Notes: generated from the letters alone by a model not told the origin. A stretch of DNA of 64,000 nt from Christensenella timonensis (GCF_900087015.1 NZ_FLKP01000002.1:372001-436000); one strand, 5' to 3'; shown: positions 8,585 through 19,749, counted from the stretch's first letter. Program-made: numbers and translations.

Positions 8585-9397
8585 ATGTTTGATTATCACG
8601 TCCATTCCACCGTGTCGTTCGACGGGCACGACAGTATGCTCAAATGTGCGCAGGCAGCGCGCGATAAAGGGTTTCAGGAAATATGCTTTACCGAGCACCA
8701 TGAGCTCGGTTATCCATATGAGGAATCCAAGCCGTATTTTGATTTTGACCTTTATTTCAGCGAGCTCAAAAAGGCGCGTGCCGCTGTGCCCGAAATAAAA
8801 ATACGCGCAGGTGTGGAAGCGGCGCTCATCCCCGGCTGGCTTACACGCATCGCGGACGACCTTTCCGGGCGCGGGTTTGATTTTGTGATCGCTTCGCAGC
8901 ACACGGCGCTCGGTCAGGATCCTTTTTTCGGCGACCTGTTTCCCGGACGTACGCTGCGGCAGGCGCAGGAGGCATACTTAAGCGAAACGCTCTATGATTT
9001 AAAGGAATTCAAGGGAGATTATTGCGTGATCGCGCATTTGGGGTATATCGACAAATACCTGGACAAGTGTGACCTTGCTCCCGGCGACGCGCCCTTCCAG
9101 TACAAAGACTTCCCCGACTTGCTGGACGAAATCCTGCTGACCGCCATCCGCAAGGGGCGGGGCATTGAAGTGAATACGAGCAACTATTACATCCACGGCT
9201 ACCCGACGCCGCACCCTACCATCATCAAGCGTTTCTTCGAGCTTGGCGGCGAGGTCGTGACCATCGGCAGTGACGCGCACAGCGCGGACGTGATCGGGCA
9301 TAAATTCAGGGAAGCGCGCGAGCTGCTTTTGAGCAGCGGCGCCAAATACATCTGCACCTTCGAGGAGATGAAGCCCACGTTCGTGCCCCTCGGCTAA
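8585..9397 (+). CDS. PHP-domain phosphoesterase, HisJ-type histidinol-phosphatase family
   Basis: 270-residue PHP-fold hydrolase. Metal-binding motifs are visible: DYHVHSTVSFDG at the N-terminus (His5, His7), TEHHE, the GVEAAL motif, and near the C-terminus GSDAHSADVIG with the Asp-Ala-His motif. The family includes histidinol-phosphate phosphatase (last but one step of histidine synthesis) and other small phosphoesterases. No other his gene is nearby, so the assignment to histidine synthesis is uncertain. The ATG follows an AGCGAGG site and a good promoter. Confidence 0.85.
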   Translation: MFDYHVHSTVSFDGHDSMLKCAQAARDKGFQEICFTEHHELGYPYEESKPYFDFDLYFSELKKARAAVPEIKIRAGVEAALIPGWLTRIADDLSGRGFDFVIASQHTALGQDPFFGDLFPGRTLRQAQEAYLSETLYDLKEFKGDYCVIAHLGYIDKYLDKCDLAPGDAPFQYKDFPDLLDEILLTAIRKGRGIEVNTSNYYIHGYPTPHPTIIKRFFELGGEVVTIGSDAHSADVIGHKFREARELLLSSGAKYICTFEEMKPTFVPLG

Positions 9398-9569
9398 TTG
9401 CCGATCCTTTGTTTTTGCACGTGCGCAGCTATTCGCAGATGTTTTCGGCACGTCACTTTTCGTTTATATATCATACGTAGTTCATAAAATGATGCTATCA
9501 TCATGATGGTAAGCGGGCATATTCCTTGAGCGGCGCCCCTTACCGGCAGAATAGAAGGAGGGAAATACG

Positions 9570-10262
9570 ATGCCATTTTTCCTATGGTTTGACTGGACAT
9601 GGCTGATCCTCATCCCCGCGTTCATCATTACGATCTGGGCGCAGGCAAAGGTCAGCTCCGCATATAAAAAATATTCGGAGATCCCCGCGCAAAGCGGCGT
9701 TACAGGCAGGGAATTTGCCCAGACGATGCTCCGGCAAAACAACATCGACGGTGTGCGCGTGCAGGCGGTAGAGGGACAGATGACCGACCACTTCGACCCG
9801 CGCAACAATACGGTGAGCCTTTCAGAAGGCGTATACGCCAAACACAGCGTCGCCGCCGTATCCATTGCGGCGCACGAATGTGGCCACGTGCTGCAGAGAT
9901 TCAAAAAATATGGCCCCATGCGCGTGCGTAACGCGATCGTACCCGTGGTCAACATCGCGACCAGCTTGGCTTTTCCGCTGATCCTGATCGGCCTGCTGTT
10001 CCGTGAGAACATGGGCGTGCTGGTGGACATCGGCGCGTGGGTATATTTTGCGGTCGTGATCTTCCAGCTGGTCACGCTGCCCGTGGAGTTCAATGCCTCC
10101 AAGCGGGCCATGGCAAATATCCAGGCCTCCGGCGTACTTACCTTGCAGGAACAGGGCGAAGCCAAAAGAATGCTCAATGCAGCGGCCATGACCTATGTCG
10201 CGGCCATGCTGGCCTCCTTCCTTTCCTTCCTGCGGTTGTTTTTGCTTTCCCGCAGGAGGTAA
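9570..10262 (+). CDS. YugP-type neutral zinc metallopeptidase, membrane-anchored
   Basis: 230 residues. An N-terminal membrane helix (residues about 8-27) is followed by a domain with the zinc motif AAHECGHVLQ (His102, Glu103, His106), then two further helices (about 122-142 and 150-172) and a C-terminal hydrophobic segment. The pattern is that of the YugP family. The substrate is not known. The ATG has AAGGAGGG at ideal spacing. The 172-base region upstream (9398-9569) contains no gene; an inverted pair GGTAAG/CTTACC there may form a loose hairpin but no clear promoter was recognised. Confidence 0.87.
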   Translation: MPFFLWFDWTWLILIPAFIITIWAQAKVSSAYKKYSEIPAQSGVTGREFAQTMLRQNNIDGVRVQAVEGQMTDHFDPRNNTVSLSEGVYAKHSVAAVSIAAHECGHVLQRFKKYGPMRVRNAIVPVVNIATSLAFPLILIGLLFRENMGVLVDIGAWVYFAVVIFQLVTLPVEFNASKRAMANIQASGVLTLQEQGEAKRMLNAAAMTYVAAMLASFLSFLRLFLLSRRR

Positions 10263-10279
10263 CCAAAAAGGAACGCGCC

Positions 10280-10549
10280 CTACAGGCAATATTTGACGAT
10301 CAGCACCGTCCCCACCGCCCACAGCATACAAAAAAGCGGGATCACGATGCAAAAACCCAAATGCTTCGTTTTGTGCCGCAATGTTAGCATACCGGCCAAA
10401 AAGCCAAATGCCCCGCCAAAGGCAGACAATAAAAACAGCGTTTGCTCGGAGATTCGGCGTTTAGACCTCCTCGCGGCACGTTTATCTATAAGGCATACCA
10501 GAAAGGCAATGACATTGATTGCCAGTAAATAACACAAATAATATCCCAT
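10280..10549 (-). CDS. DUF1294 family small membrane protein
   Basis: 89 residues: helix 1 (about 4-20), the conserved basic segment IDKRAARRSKRRISEQTL, helix 2 with FGGAFGFLAG, the RHKTKHLGF motif, and helix 3 at the C-terminus. This is the DUF1294 pattern. Function is unknown; the family is often found as a free-standing membrane domain or fused to cold-shock domains. It converges on the YugP gene with a 17-base gap and diverges from the phosphatase gene. Confidence 0.88.
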   Translation of the reverse strand: MGYYLCYLLAINVIAFLVCLIDKRAARRSKRRISEQTLFLLSAFGGAFGFLAGMLTLRHKTKHLGFCIVIPLFCMLWAVGTVLIVKYCL

Positions 10550-10586
10550 GATGCATTATTATAGCATGGCAAGGAGGTTTTTCGCC

Positions 10587-11309
10587 ATGGATTTCATATC
10601 ACAACCCCTGCCGCTTACGGGGGCGTACAATGTACGCGATTTAGGCGGTTACCCTGTGCAAGAGGGAAAAACGACAAAGTACAAATCGTTTTTGCGTGCC
10701 GACAGCCTTGCAAACCTGACCGGCGACGACCGGAAATATTTGTACGATTACGGCGTGCGGCTGGTGATTGACCTGCGCGCGGAGGCAGAAACACAGCGCA
10801 ATCCGGACGCGGTCGACCGCCAGGTCATGGAATATATGAATTTTCCGTTGCTGGACAACATCCAGTCCTCCTTTTTGCAGGGCAAGATGCCCAGCGATAT
10901 GTCGGAAATGTATATCCGCCTTGTCGAGGACAGCAAAACGACCCTGGCGGCGATCTTTCGCAAGCTGGCGGGAGCGGAGGGTTGCGCCCTTTACCACTGT
11001 ACCGCAGGAAAAGACCGTACCGGCATCGTCACCATGCTCTTATTGAAGCTGGCCGGCGTGGACGACAAATCGATCATCGACGATTACAGCGTTACGGAAA
11101 AATACATGCAGCCCGTCTTTTTGGAGCAGCAGAAAATGATACAGTCCGCCGGGATCGAGGTTCCGGATTTTGTTTTCCAGTCCAAGTCATCCTTTATGCA
11201 GAAACTGATGCAGTACATGTACCGGCATTACGAGACTGCGGAGGACTATTTGCTGCAGGCAGGGCTCAGCGCGCACACAGTCGAGCAATTAAAAGGAAAG
11301 CTGGTATAA
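10587..11309 (+). CDS. Tyrosine/dual-specificity-type protein phosphatase
   Basis: 240 residues. The Cys-x5-Arg active site is HCTAGKDRTGIV, with the nucleophile Cys at about residue 138. The N-terminal NVRDLGGYP motif and a VIDLRAEAE segment are typical of the bacterial Y-phosphatase family related to LipA/Lmo1800-type phosphatases. These act on phosphotyrosine or on phosphoinositides; the substrate here is unknown. An ATG 39 bases upstream is in frame, but ATG 10587 has a perfect AAGGAGG at nine bases. The next gene starts 11 bases after the stop. Confidence 0.88.
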   Translation: MDFISQPLPLTGAYNVRDLGGYPVQEGKTTKYKSFLRADSLANLTGDDRKYLYDYGVRLVIDLRAEAETQRNPDAVDRQVMEYMNFPLLDNIQSSFLQGKMPSDMSEMYIRLVEDSKTTLAAIFRKLAGAEGCALYHCTAGKDRTGIVTMLLLKLAGVDDKSIIDDYSVTEKYMQPVFLEQQKMIQSAGIEVPDFVFQSKSSFMQKLMQYMYRHYETAEDYLLQAGLSAHTVEQLKGKLV

Positions 11310-11320
11310 GAGGAGAAAGC

Positions 11321-11587
11321 ATGGGTGAATTATCGAAGCTGCCGAATATCGGCGCGGTGTTGAAGCAGCAACTAAACGATGTGGGCATCCAGACAGCGGA
11401 AGACCTGCTGAAGATCGGCAGCCGGGATGCATGGCTCAGGATTCAGGCGATGGATCCGTCAGCTTGTTATAACCGTTTATGCGGCCTTGAGGGCGCGATC
11501 CACGGCATACGCTGGCACGACCTGCCCGATCAGGTCAAGGCAGAGCTCAAAGAATTTTATTTGGCGCATAAGTTGGCGCGGCAATAA
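11321..11587 (+). CDS. TfoX C-terminal domain-like helix-hairpin-helix protein
   Basis: 88 residues matching only the C-terminal domain of TfoX/Sxy: the segment LPNIGAVLKQQLNDVGI followed by AEDLLKIGSRDAW is the usual start, and GLEGAIHGIRWHDLP the centre. The domain is helical with a helix-hairpin-helix-like core and may bind nucleic acid. In Firmicutes these stand-alone versions have no shown competence role. It has an AGGAG site and is probably co-transcribed with the phosphatase. Confidence 0.85.
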   Translation: MGELSKLPNIGAVLKQQLNDVGIQTAEDLLKIGSRDAWLRIQAMDPSACYNRLCGLEGAIHGIRWHDLPDQVKAELKEFYLAHKLARQ

Positions 11588-11610
11588 AAAACCCGCTCAT
11601 AGAGCGGGTT
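11584..11610 (-). terminator. Terminator of the tRNA-Ser transcript
   Basis: Nine-base-pair stem AACCCGCTC/GAGCGGGTT with a three-base loop. The six-T run follows it on the minus strand, immediately after the tRNA 3' end; on the plus strand the T-run is only three bases. Confidence 0.8.
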
Positions 11611-11704
11611 TGGCGGAGAAGGAGGGATTTGAACCCTCGCGCCGGTTACCCCAGCCTACTCCCTTAGCAGGGGAGCCCCTTCAGCCGTACTTGGGTACTT
11701 CTCC
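11611..11704 (-). tRNA. tRNA-Ser(GCT)
   Basis: On the minus strand it starts GGAGAAGTACCCAAGT and ends with encoded CCA (11613-11611). The acceptor stem GGAGAAG/CTTCTCC, the long variable arm of a class II tRNA, the GGTTCAAATCC T-loop and the CTCCC-CTGCTAA-GGGAG anticodon arm are all visible. Anticodon GCT reads AGC/AGU. Confidence 0.95.
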
Positions 11705-11758
11705 AACTGAATTTTTTGATGATTTATATAAAGCGGTTTCTCCGCAATTTTTTAAAAT

Positions 11759-11847
11759 TGGCGGAGAGGATGGGATTCGAACCCATGTGGGCTTGCACCC
11801 TAACGGTTTTCAAGACCGCCCCGTTATGACCGCTTCGGTACCTCTCC
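11759..11847 (-). tRNA. tRNA-Ser(TGA)
   Basis: On the minus strand it starts GGAGAGGTACCGAAGCGG and ends with encoded CCA. The variable arm is long, the T-loop is GGTTCGAATCC, and the anticodon loop CTTGAAA gives anticodon TGA, reading UCN codons. It is 54 bases upstream of tRNA-Ser(GCT) and shares its transcript. Confidence 0.95.
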
Positions 11848-11900
11848 AAAAGAAATATTCCGCAGCTTTGTGAACATCTCCCATTCAAATACGCTTTAAT

Positions 11901-11930
11901 AGTATAGCAATAACTTAATATATTTGTCAA
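11901..11930 (-). promoter_or_regulatory. Promoter of the tRNA-Ser pair
   Basis: On the minus strand TTGACA (11930-11925), 18-base spacer, TATACT (11906-11901), about 54 bases from the first tRNA base. It is close to the sigma-A consensus, as expected for a stable RNA. Confidence 0.75.
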
Positions 11931-11989
11931 GAAAAATCCTTTCTGTAAAGCCTTTTTTTCTATAATGAAAAGCCGCACCGTCCTTTGCC

Positions 11990-12018
11990 TTGAAAAACTC
12001 AGGAAAACATAGTATGCT
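11990..12018 (+). promoter_or_regulatory. Promoter of the lipoprotein gene
   Basis: TTGAAA (11990-11995), 17-base spacer, TATGCT (12013-12018), 31 bases before the start codon. Confidence 0.65.
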
Positions 12019-12049
12019 GTGGATACAAGATTGCAAACAAGGTGGTAGG

Positions 12050-12643
12050 ATGATGAAAAAAGTATTGATTGTAGTGATGTGTGTGGTGCTTGCATGTGCA
12101 TTTACGGGTTGCGCGGGCGTCCCTGTCAAACAGTATGTAGCCCTGCAGGAAGAATATGAATCTTTGCAGATGGACTATGATTCGGTCGTGGCGGAACGCG
12201 ACGCACTGCAAGAAGAGCTTGATGCTGTTACGGCTCTACCTTCGCCCGATACGGAACCGGACACCCCTGTTTCCCCTGCCGGGAGTTCCACAGAAGCAAA
12301 TCAGGTATTGATGGATCAGGACGGCATCAAGATCACTTATACCGGCGTCAATTACGACGGATGGTCAGGCCCTGAAATCAAACTGTCTATCGAGAATAGT
12401 TCCGCCCAGGATGTTACCATCCAGGTGCGGGATATGTCCGTAAACGGGATCATGCTCTCCGGTATTATGTCCGCAGACGTAACAGCGGGCAAAAAAGCGG
12501 TAGACGCTATCACGATCGCTTCCTGGGATATGGAAGAAAAAGGGATTACGACTTTGGAAACTGCGGAATTCGCTTTTAACGTTTTTTCCACCGAGACGTG
12601 GGACGATATTTTTGTCTCCGATAAAATTTCCCTTTCCTTCTAA
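12050..12643 (+). CDS. Predicted lipoprotein with N-terminal coiled coil
   Basis: 197 residues. A basic start and hydrophobic run lead to a lipobox ending FTGC, so the mature protein should be lipid-anchored outside the membrane. Residues about 28-62 are a heptad-like coiled coil (QYVALQEEYESLQMDYDSVV and onward), followed by a Pro/Ser/Thr linker and a beta-rich C-terminal domain. I do not recognise a named family; the C-terminal domain looks like the DUF4352/DUF5067-type immunoglobulin-like modules of Firmicutes lipoproteins. ATG 12050 or the adjacent ATG 12053 could be the start. It ends at a bidirectional terminator facing gyrA. Confidence 0.75.
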   Translation: MMKKVLIVVMCVVLACAFTGCAGVPVKQYVALQEEYESLQMDYDSVVAERDALQEELDAVTALPSPDTEPDTPVSPAGSSTEANQVLMDQDGIKITYTGVNYDGWSGPEIKLSIENSSAQDVTIQVRDMSVNGIMLSGIMSADVTAGKKAVDAITIASWDMEEKGITTLETAEFAFNVFSTETWDDIFVSDKISLSF

Positions 12644-12650
12644 ACGGCAA

Positions 12651-12684
12651 AAAAAGCAGATGCCTTTGAGCATCTGCTTTTTTA
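12651..12684. terminator. Bidirectional terminator between lipoprotein gene and gyrA
   Basis: Eight-base-pair stem GCAGATGC/GCATCTGC with a six-base loop, A-tract on one side and T-tract on the other. Confidence 0.88.
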
Positions 12685-12695
12685 TTTCCTATTAT

Positions 12696-15191
12696 CTATT
12701 CCTGTTCCTGCGGCGCGTCCTTTTCCCCTGCCTCACAGCCGCAGCCTTCCGGATCAGCGTCGTCATATTCGTTCTCCACGAACTTGGCGACGCATACGAC
12801 CTTTGTTTCATCATCCACGCGCATCAATCGCACCCCCTGTGTGGAACGGCCGATCAGCGATATCTCGTCCACGCTCATGCGGATGACCACGCCCGCGTCG
12901 TTGATCAGCATGATCTCCTCGCTGCCGTCCACGATTTTAAGGCCGCACATCTTCCCGGTCTTTTCCGTGATGTTCATGGTCTTAAGCCCGATGCCGCCGC
13001 GTGTCTGCAAACGGTATTCGCTCGCTTGCGTACGTTTCCCGTATCCATTTTCCGTGATAACCAATATCTGCTGGTCTTTTTCCACGATACAGGCATCCAC
13101 GACTTCATCGCCTTCCCGCAGCTTGATCGCGCGGACGCCCGTGGAGACTCGGCCCATCGGACGCACGTTTTCTTCGTTAAAGATAATGGACATCCCATCG
13201 CGCGTACCAACCACGATATTTTTCGAGCCATCCGTTTCCATAACGGAGATCAATTCATCGTCGTCGCGCAAATTGACGGCTTTTAAACCATTCTGGCGGA
13301 TATTGGAATACTCGCTGAACGGTGTCTTCTTGATCACGCCGCCCTTGGTGACGATCACAAGGTTGGAATCCTTCTCGATTTCCGACTCGATGGGGAACAC
13401 AGCCGAAATCTTTTCATCCGGGTCGAGGTTTAACATATTGACGATCGCCGTTCCTTTGGCCGTCCTGCCTGCCTCAGGGATCTGGTAGCACTTCTTCATA
13501 TAAACCTTGCCCTTATTCGTAAAGAACAAAAGCTGGTTGTGCGTGCAGGTGACAAAGACCTGTTCCGCGAAATCCTCTTCCCGCGTGGACATGGCCGTGA
13601 TGCCCCGTCCCCCACGTTTTTGCGCACGGTAGGTCTCCAGGCTGATACGCTTGATATACCCGTAATGCGTAAGAGTCACCACCATATCCTCGCGTGCGAT
13701 CAGCTCATCAAGGTCGATGTCGTCTTCGTCGAACGTGATCTCCGTCCGGCGTGCATCCGCATATTTTTCCCGGATCTCCGCCAAATCTTCCTTGATGATG
13801 TCAAGAACCATCTGCGGCGTGGAAAGGATCGCGTTGAAATGCTCGATCTTGGACAGGATGTCCTTATATTCCGCTTCGATCTTGTCGCGCTCTAAACCTG
13901 TCAAACGCTGCAGGCGCATATCGAGGATCGCCTGGGCCTGTACCTCCGAAAGACCGAAGCGCTCGGACAGTGCCGCACGCGCTGTCGCTGCGTCCGGCGA
14001 TTTTTTGATCAGGTTTACGATCTCGTCGATATTATCGAGGGCGATGATCAGCCCTTCCAGGATATGCGCGCGTTTCTGCGCTTTTTCCAATTCAAATTTT
14101 GTACGGCGTACAATGACCTCTTTTTGGTGCTCCAAATAATGCTCCAGCACTGCCTTGAGGCTCAAAACCCTTGGCTCGCCATCCACCAGCGCCAGCATGA
14201 TCACGCCGAACGTATCCTGCATCTGCGTGTGCTTATACAGATGGTTCAAAACCACATTTGCGTTCGCGTTGCGCTTTAATTCGATCACGATACGCATGCC
14301 CGATTTATCAGATTCGTCACGCAGGTCGGAAATGCCTTCCAGCCGTTTATCGTGTACCAATTCAGCGATTTTTTCGACCAGCGTCGCCTTATTGACCTGG
14401 TAAGGGATTTCTGTTACAACGATCCGCTCACGGTCTTCGTTGTATTTCTCGATCTCCGCTTTCGCACGCACGCGGATCCTGCCGCGGCCCGTTTTATATG
14501 CCTCGCGGATGCCCGACACGCCCATGATGATACCACCTGTCGGAAAATCCGGCCCGGGGATGATATCGATCAACTCCTCGATCGTGATATCCGGATTATC
14601 GATGAGGGCAATGGTCGCGTTGATCGTTTCCGCCAGGTTGTGCGGCGGGATATTCGTTGCCATACCGACCGCGATACCGCCCGTTCCGTTTACAAGCAGG
14701 TTTGGAAAGCGCGCCGGCAGCACGGACGGCTGCTCCAGCGTTTCGTCAAAGTTCGGATAGAAGTCGACCGTGTCCTTGTCGATGTCGCGCATCAGCTCCA
14801 TCGTGATTTTGGACATACGCGCTTCCGTATAACGCATGGCGGCGGCGCCGTCGCCGTCCACAGAGCCAAAGTTCCCGTGGCCGTCGACGAGCTGGTGGCG
14901 GATGGAGAAATCCTGCGCCATCCTGACCATTGCGTCGTATACCGCCGTATCGCCGTGCGGATGGTACTTACCGAGTACGTCGCCTACGAGGCGCGCGCTT
15001 TTGCGGTACGGTTTGTCCGGATACATGTTGAGCTCGCCCATCGAATACAATATCCGGCGGTGTACCGGCTTTAAGCCGTCGCGTACATCCGGCAGCGCGC
15101 GGTTGATGATGACCGCCATCGCATAGGCGATGAACGACTTCTGCATCTCCTTATTAATGTCAATCGGTACAATATTTTTTGTTATTTCCAA
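12696..15191 (-). CDS. gyrA: DNA gyrase subunit A
   Basis: 831 residues; the A subunit breaks and rejoins DNA in the A2B2 gyrase. The catalytic tyrosine is Tyr121 in [11 protein letters not shown]. The quinolone-resistance region reads [12 protein letters not shown], with Thr82 at the position of E. coli Ser83, the usual residue in clostridia. The GyrA box needed for DNA wrapping is present as QKRGGRG in the C-terminal beta-pinwheel. The C-terminal tail is acidic and ends with an unusual GCGCE segment. It follows gyrB by 40 bases on the same strand. Confidence 0.98.
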   Translation of the reverse strand: MEITKNIVPIDINKEMQKSFIAYAMAVIINRALPDVRDGLKPVHRRILYSMGELNMYPDKPYRKSARLVGDVLGKYHPHGDTAVYDAMVRMAQDFSIRHQLVDGHGNFGSVDGDGAAAMRYTEARMSKITMELMRDIDKDTVDFYPNFDETLEQPSVLPARFPNLLVNGTGGIAVGMATNIPPHNLAETINATIALIDNPDITIEELIDIIPGPDFPTGGIIMGVSGIREAYKTGRGRIRVRAKAEIEKYNEDRERIVVTEIPYQVNKATLVEKIAELVHDKRLEGISDLRDESDKSGMRIVIELKRNANANVVLNHLYKHTQMQDTFGVIMLALVDGEPRVLSLKAVLEHYLEHQKEVIVRRTKFELEKAQKRAHILEGLIIALDNIDEIVNLIKKSPDAATARAALSERFGLSEVQAQAILDMRLQRLTGLERDKIEAEYKDILSKIEHFNAILSTPQMVLDIIKEDLAEIREKYADARRTEITFDEDDIDLDELIAREDMVVTLTHYGYIKRISLETYRAQKRGGRGITAMSTREEDFAEQVFVTCTHNQLLFFTNKGKVYMKKCYQIPEAGRTAKGTAIVNMLNLDPDEKISAVFPIESEIEKDSNLVIVTKGGVIKKTPFSEYSNIRQNGLKAVNLRDDDELISVMETDGSKNIVVGTRDGMSIIFNEENVRPMGRVSTGVRAIKLREGDEVVDACIVEKDQQILVITENGYGKRTQASEYRLQTRGGIGLKTMNITEKTGKMCGLKIVDGSEEIMLINDAGVVIRMSVDEISLIGRSTQGVRLMRVDDETKVVCVAKFVENEYDDADPEGCGCEAGEKDAPQEQE

Positions 15192-15231
15192 AACATGAAC
15201 CTCTTCTTTCCGAAAAGTATTGGTTTTTCCC

Positions 15232-17163
<1,932 letters not shown>

Positions 17164-17433
17164 TTATCTCAAAACACAATTTTCTTCTTCCAGTTCAAAC
17201 TTCTTGCTGCGCCGAAGCAGCGTACGCGACGAAATAGGCGAAAGAAAGCCCTGCTTCTTTTCGCCTTCCTGCGTAATAATAATGGATTTTGGGTTGTCTT
17301 CCGCAATTTTTAAACACTCGATCCCCTTTAAAAAAAGGCTTGTATCTTCATTTTTTACAGCCTCTTCATAGTCCAGGATCATCACAATATTTTCTGTTCT
17401 TGCAAAACAGTCGTTTCCCAAATGTAAAATCAT
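17164..17433 (-). CDS. remB: RemB-like protein (DUF370)
   Basis: 89 residues. The start MILHLGNDCFARTENIVMIL is typical of the DUF370/RemA-RemB fold, a DNA-binding ring protein that controls biofilm matrix genes in Bacillus subtilis. The position between recF and gyrB is the usual site of remB. ATG 17433 follows GGGGAG at eleven bases; a TTG nine bases upstream is in frame but too close to that site. The function in this organism is inferred only from family and place. Confidence 0.88.
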   Translation of the reverse strand: MILHLGNDCFARTENIVMILDYEEAVKNEDTSLFLKGIECLKIAEDNPKSIIITQEGEKKQGFLSPISSRTLLRRSKKFELEEENCVLR

Positions 17434-17450
17434 ATAAAACAAAACTCCCC

Positions 17451-17487
17451 TACTATATATATTATACTATATATATATATAATAGGG
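17451..17487. repeat. TA-dinucleotide-rich tract between recF and remB
   Basis: About 37 bases made almost only of alternating T and A, with near-palindromic halves. It lies in the 63-base gap upstream of remB. It may hold a -10-like element for remB, act as an easily melted site, or be a simple repeat. Confidence 0.6.
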
Positions 17488-17496
17488 AAGCGTTTT

Positions 17497-18573
17497 TTAC
17501 GTTTTTGGCGTTATTTTGCCGCCGGAAACCTCGAATTTATGCACGTTTTCCGAGGATTTTATTTCTTCCGTCCCGGCGGTCGTGATAAAGACCTGTATTC
17601 CCCTTAAAACATGCAGTAAATTCTTCTTGCGCGTATCGTCAAGTTCCGAAAAAACATCATCCAGCAAAAGAACAGGCATTTCCCCCGTGCTTTCTTCGAG
17701 AATCCTAAGGCATGCCGTTTTGATAGCCAGCATAAGCGTCCTGAGCTGCCCCTGTGACGCGTAAATGCGTACGTCCTTATCATTTATCATGATATCGATA
17801 TCGTCCCTGTGAGGGCCTGCTGCGCAGCCAAAATCGGCAATCTCCTTTTTTACCAGTTTTTGCAGCGTTTCCCTGACTTGCTTTTCGGGAATGGTCTCCT
17901 TGTAGCGGATCGTGATCTTTTCCGTCCCGCCGGATATCTCCTGATGCGTCCTGTTTACATATTCGTTCAGCCTTTTGATATAGGATTTCCGGTTTTTCAA
18001 AATGATTTTAATATAGCTTTCCAGCTGATCGTTATATGCTTCGAGCACCGTTTCCGGATTTTTCACACGTTTGGAGCGCAATACGGCATTTTTTTCCGCG
18101 ATAATGCGCGTATATTTTTTTAAAGCATCCACATAAGAAGGACGGATTTTGGAGATCTCCCCGTCCAAAAACCCCCGCCTGAGAGACGGCCCTTCCTTGG
18201 CTGTTTTGATATCTTCGGGCGAAAAGACCACGACATAAAGGTTTCCCAGCAATTCCTTTAAACTCCTCGCCGGTATGCCGTTTATTTTCAGGCCTTTCTT
18301 TTTTTCTTTTTCGATCAGCACCTCAATATAGTTGGTTTCGCCGTTACGCACGAATTCCGCCCTGATATACGCTTCGCCCTGTTCAAACATGATCGTTTTA
18401 CTATCCGTATTTACGCGAAACGATTTTCCATTGGCACAAATATTGATCGCCTCTAAGACATTCGTCTTCCCCTGTGCATTTTTGCCGTAAAGGATATTGA
18501 TGCCCGGATAAAAATCCATGTTCAATTGTTTATAATTCCTGAAATGAATCAGCCTGATATTCTTTAAAAACAT
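17497..18573 (-). CDS. recF: DNA replication and repair protein RecF
   Basis: 358 residues; an SMC-like ATPase that helps load RecA on gapped DNA through RecOR. The Walker A is GKNAQGKTNV, the signature region is ASQGQLRTLMLAIK and the Walker B is LLLDDVFSELDD. The start was set at ATG 18573 (FLKNIRLIHFRNY), which has AGAAGGAAA at good spacing; the frame stays open further upstream. The small S4-domain gene yaaA that usually separates dnaN and recF is missing, and instead a terminator hairpin lies in the gap. Confidence 0.95.
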   Translation of the reverse strand: MFLKNIRLIHFRNYKQLNMDFYPGINILYGKNAQGKTNVLEAINICANGKSFRVNTDSKTIMFEQGEAYIRAEFVRNGETNYIEVLIEKEKKKGLKINGIPARSLKELLGNLYVVVFSPEDIKTAKEGPSLRRGFLDGEISKIRPSYVDALKKYTRIIAEKNAVLRSKRVKNPETVLEAYNDQLESYIKIILKNRKSYIKRLNEYVNRTHQEISGGTEKITIRYKETIPEKQVRETLQKLVKKEIADFGCAAGPHRDDIDIMINDKDVRIYASQGQLRTLMLAIKTACLRILEESTGEMPVLLLDDVFSELDDTRKKNLLHVLRGIQVFITTAGTEEIKSSENVHKFEVSGGKITPKT

Positions 18574-18595
18574 CAATATTTCCTTCTTTAAACTT

Positions 18596-18632
18596 AAAAA
18601 ATGCGTATACCAAACCAGTATACGCATTTTTT
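18596..18632 (-). terminator. Intrinsic terminator/attenuator between dnaN and recF
   Basis: Fifteen-base-pair perfect stem (ATGCGTATAC core with A5/T5 flanks), seven-base loop and a T-run on the minus strand. It lies 16 bases after the dnaN stop and 22 bases before the recF start. Confidence 0.88.
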
Positions 18633-18648
18633 ATCTCATTGCTTAAAA

Positions 18649-19749
18649 TCAATCCTCACGCAACTGTACCGGCAAAATCAGGTATTCATAAATATCCGAA
18701 TTCTCCTGCTTAACGATACACGGGCTTACTCCCGTATTATACTGCATGAGGATTTCCGGTTCTTCTACGCATTTTAACACGTCGAGCACATATTTTGCGT
18801 TGAATGCGATTTTCAAATCGTTTCCTTCCGTGATCACGGGAATTTTTTCGTCGATATTACCCATTTCCGAATTGGAGGTAATATCCAGATTCTTTTCCCT
18901 GATCTCAAATTTCACGACATTATTGCTTCCCTCGCGGGCCAGGATCGATGCACGCTCAATACTGTCCTTGAGCATACCCGTTTCCACTTTGACGCTTGTC
19001 GCACAATCCTTGGGCAGGAGGTTCCTGTAATTAATATATTCCCCTTCCAAAAGACGCGTAAATATCTGCGTATGGTTTGCTTCAAAAAGCGCCATATTCC
19101 CGCTGATCGAAATTTTGATATTCTCTTCCGTATCGTCTATGATCCTGGATACCTCGCGCAGCGTACGCGCCGGGATCACGCAGTTTTTTTCGATATCGGA
19201 GATCGCCTGCTGTTTTCTGACCGCCATACGGTACCCGTCAAGCGCCACGATCGTCAGGGAATCCTTTCCTATATCAAAAAAAAGTCCTGTCAGGATCGGC
19301 TTATCTTCATTGATCGCCGCAGCAAAGATCGTCTGGTTGATCATACTCTTGAGGATATTCTGCGGGATTTTGATCTGTTCATTTTGCTCTAACACAGGAA
19401 AAACAGGAAATTCATCCGGATTCATCTGCTGCAATACGACTTTTGAATTCAGGCAGCTGATCTCCACAGAATTTTCATTGATGCTCGAAAAGCTAACATC
19501 GCTGTCCGGGAAACGGTTGATGATTTCATATAAAAGCCTTGCGGGAATTGCAGCATCCCCTGTCTTTTCTACCTGCGCCTCCATTTCAGTCTTGATGGAA
19601 AGTGCGATATCCGTTGCCTTTAGCGTAATTCCATCTTCAGAACAGGAAAACAGGATGCACTCCAGGATTGTTTTTTGCATTTTTGAAGCAGCGCGGTTCA
19701 CTGTTCCGATGGCTGTGAGTAAATTTGTTTTCGTACATGTGAATTGCAT
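18649..19749 (-). CDS. dnaN: DNA polymerase III subunit beta (sliding clamp)
   Basis: 366 residues, the usual length for the three-domain clamp that forms a dimeric ring around DNA. The N-terminus MQFTCTKTNLLTAIGTVNRA and the C-terminal YLILPVQLR (the hydrophobic-cleft strand) are typical. The GGAGG site lies nine bases before ATG. It is downstream of dnaA with a 246-base spacer that holds DnaA boxes, and is followed by a terminator rather than directly by recF. Confidence 0.97.
   Translation of the reverse strand: MQFTCTKTNLLTAIGTVNRAASKMQKTILECILFSCSEDGITLKATDIALSIKTEMEAQVEKTGDAAIPARLLYEIINRFPDSDVSFSSINENSVEISCLNSKVVLQQMNPDEFPVFPVLEQNEQIKIPQNILKSMINQTIFAAAINEDKPILTGLFFDIGKDSLTIVALDGYRMAVRKQQAISDIEKNCVIPARTLREVSRIIDDTEENIKISISGNMALFEANHTQIFTRLLEGEYINYRNLLPKDCATSVKVETGMLKDSIERASILAREGSNNVVKFEIREKNLDITSNSEMGNIDEKIPVITEGNDLKIAFNAKYVLDVLKCVEEPEILMQYNTGVSPCIVKQENSDIYEYLILPVQLRED

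Noticed and set aside
9506-9544. GGTAAG/CTTACC inverted pair before yugP
   Set aside because: The stem is only six base pairs with a long loop; too weak to call a regulatory structure.
11427-11873. 148-codon plus-strand frame covering both tRNA-Ser genes
   Set aside because: It reads the antisense of the tRNAs (GFEPSRRL and GEDGIRTHVG type strings are well-known artefacts). It has no ribosome binding site and overlaps the TfoX gene.
12612-13286. Plus-strand frame opposite gyrA
   Set aside because: An antisense shadow of gyrA with no start signal. Similar long shadows opposite dnaA, pepF, gyrB, dapF and leuS were rejected for the same reason.
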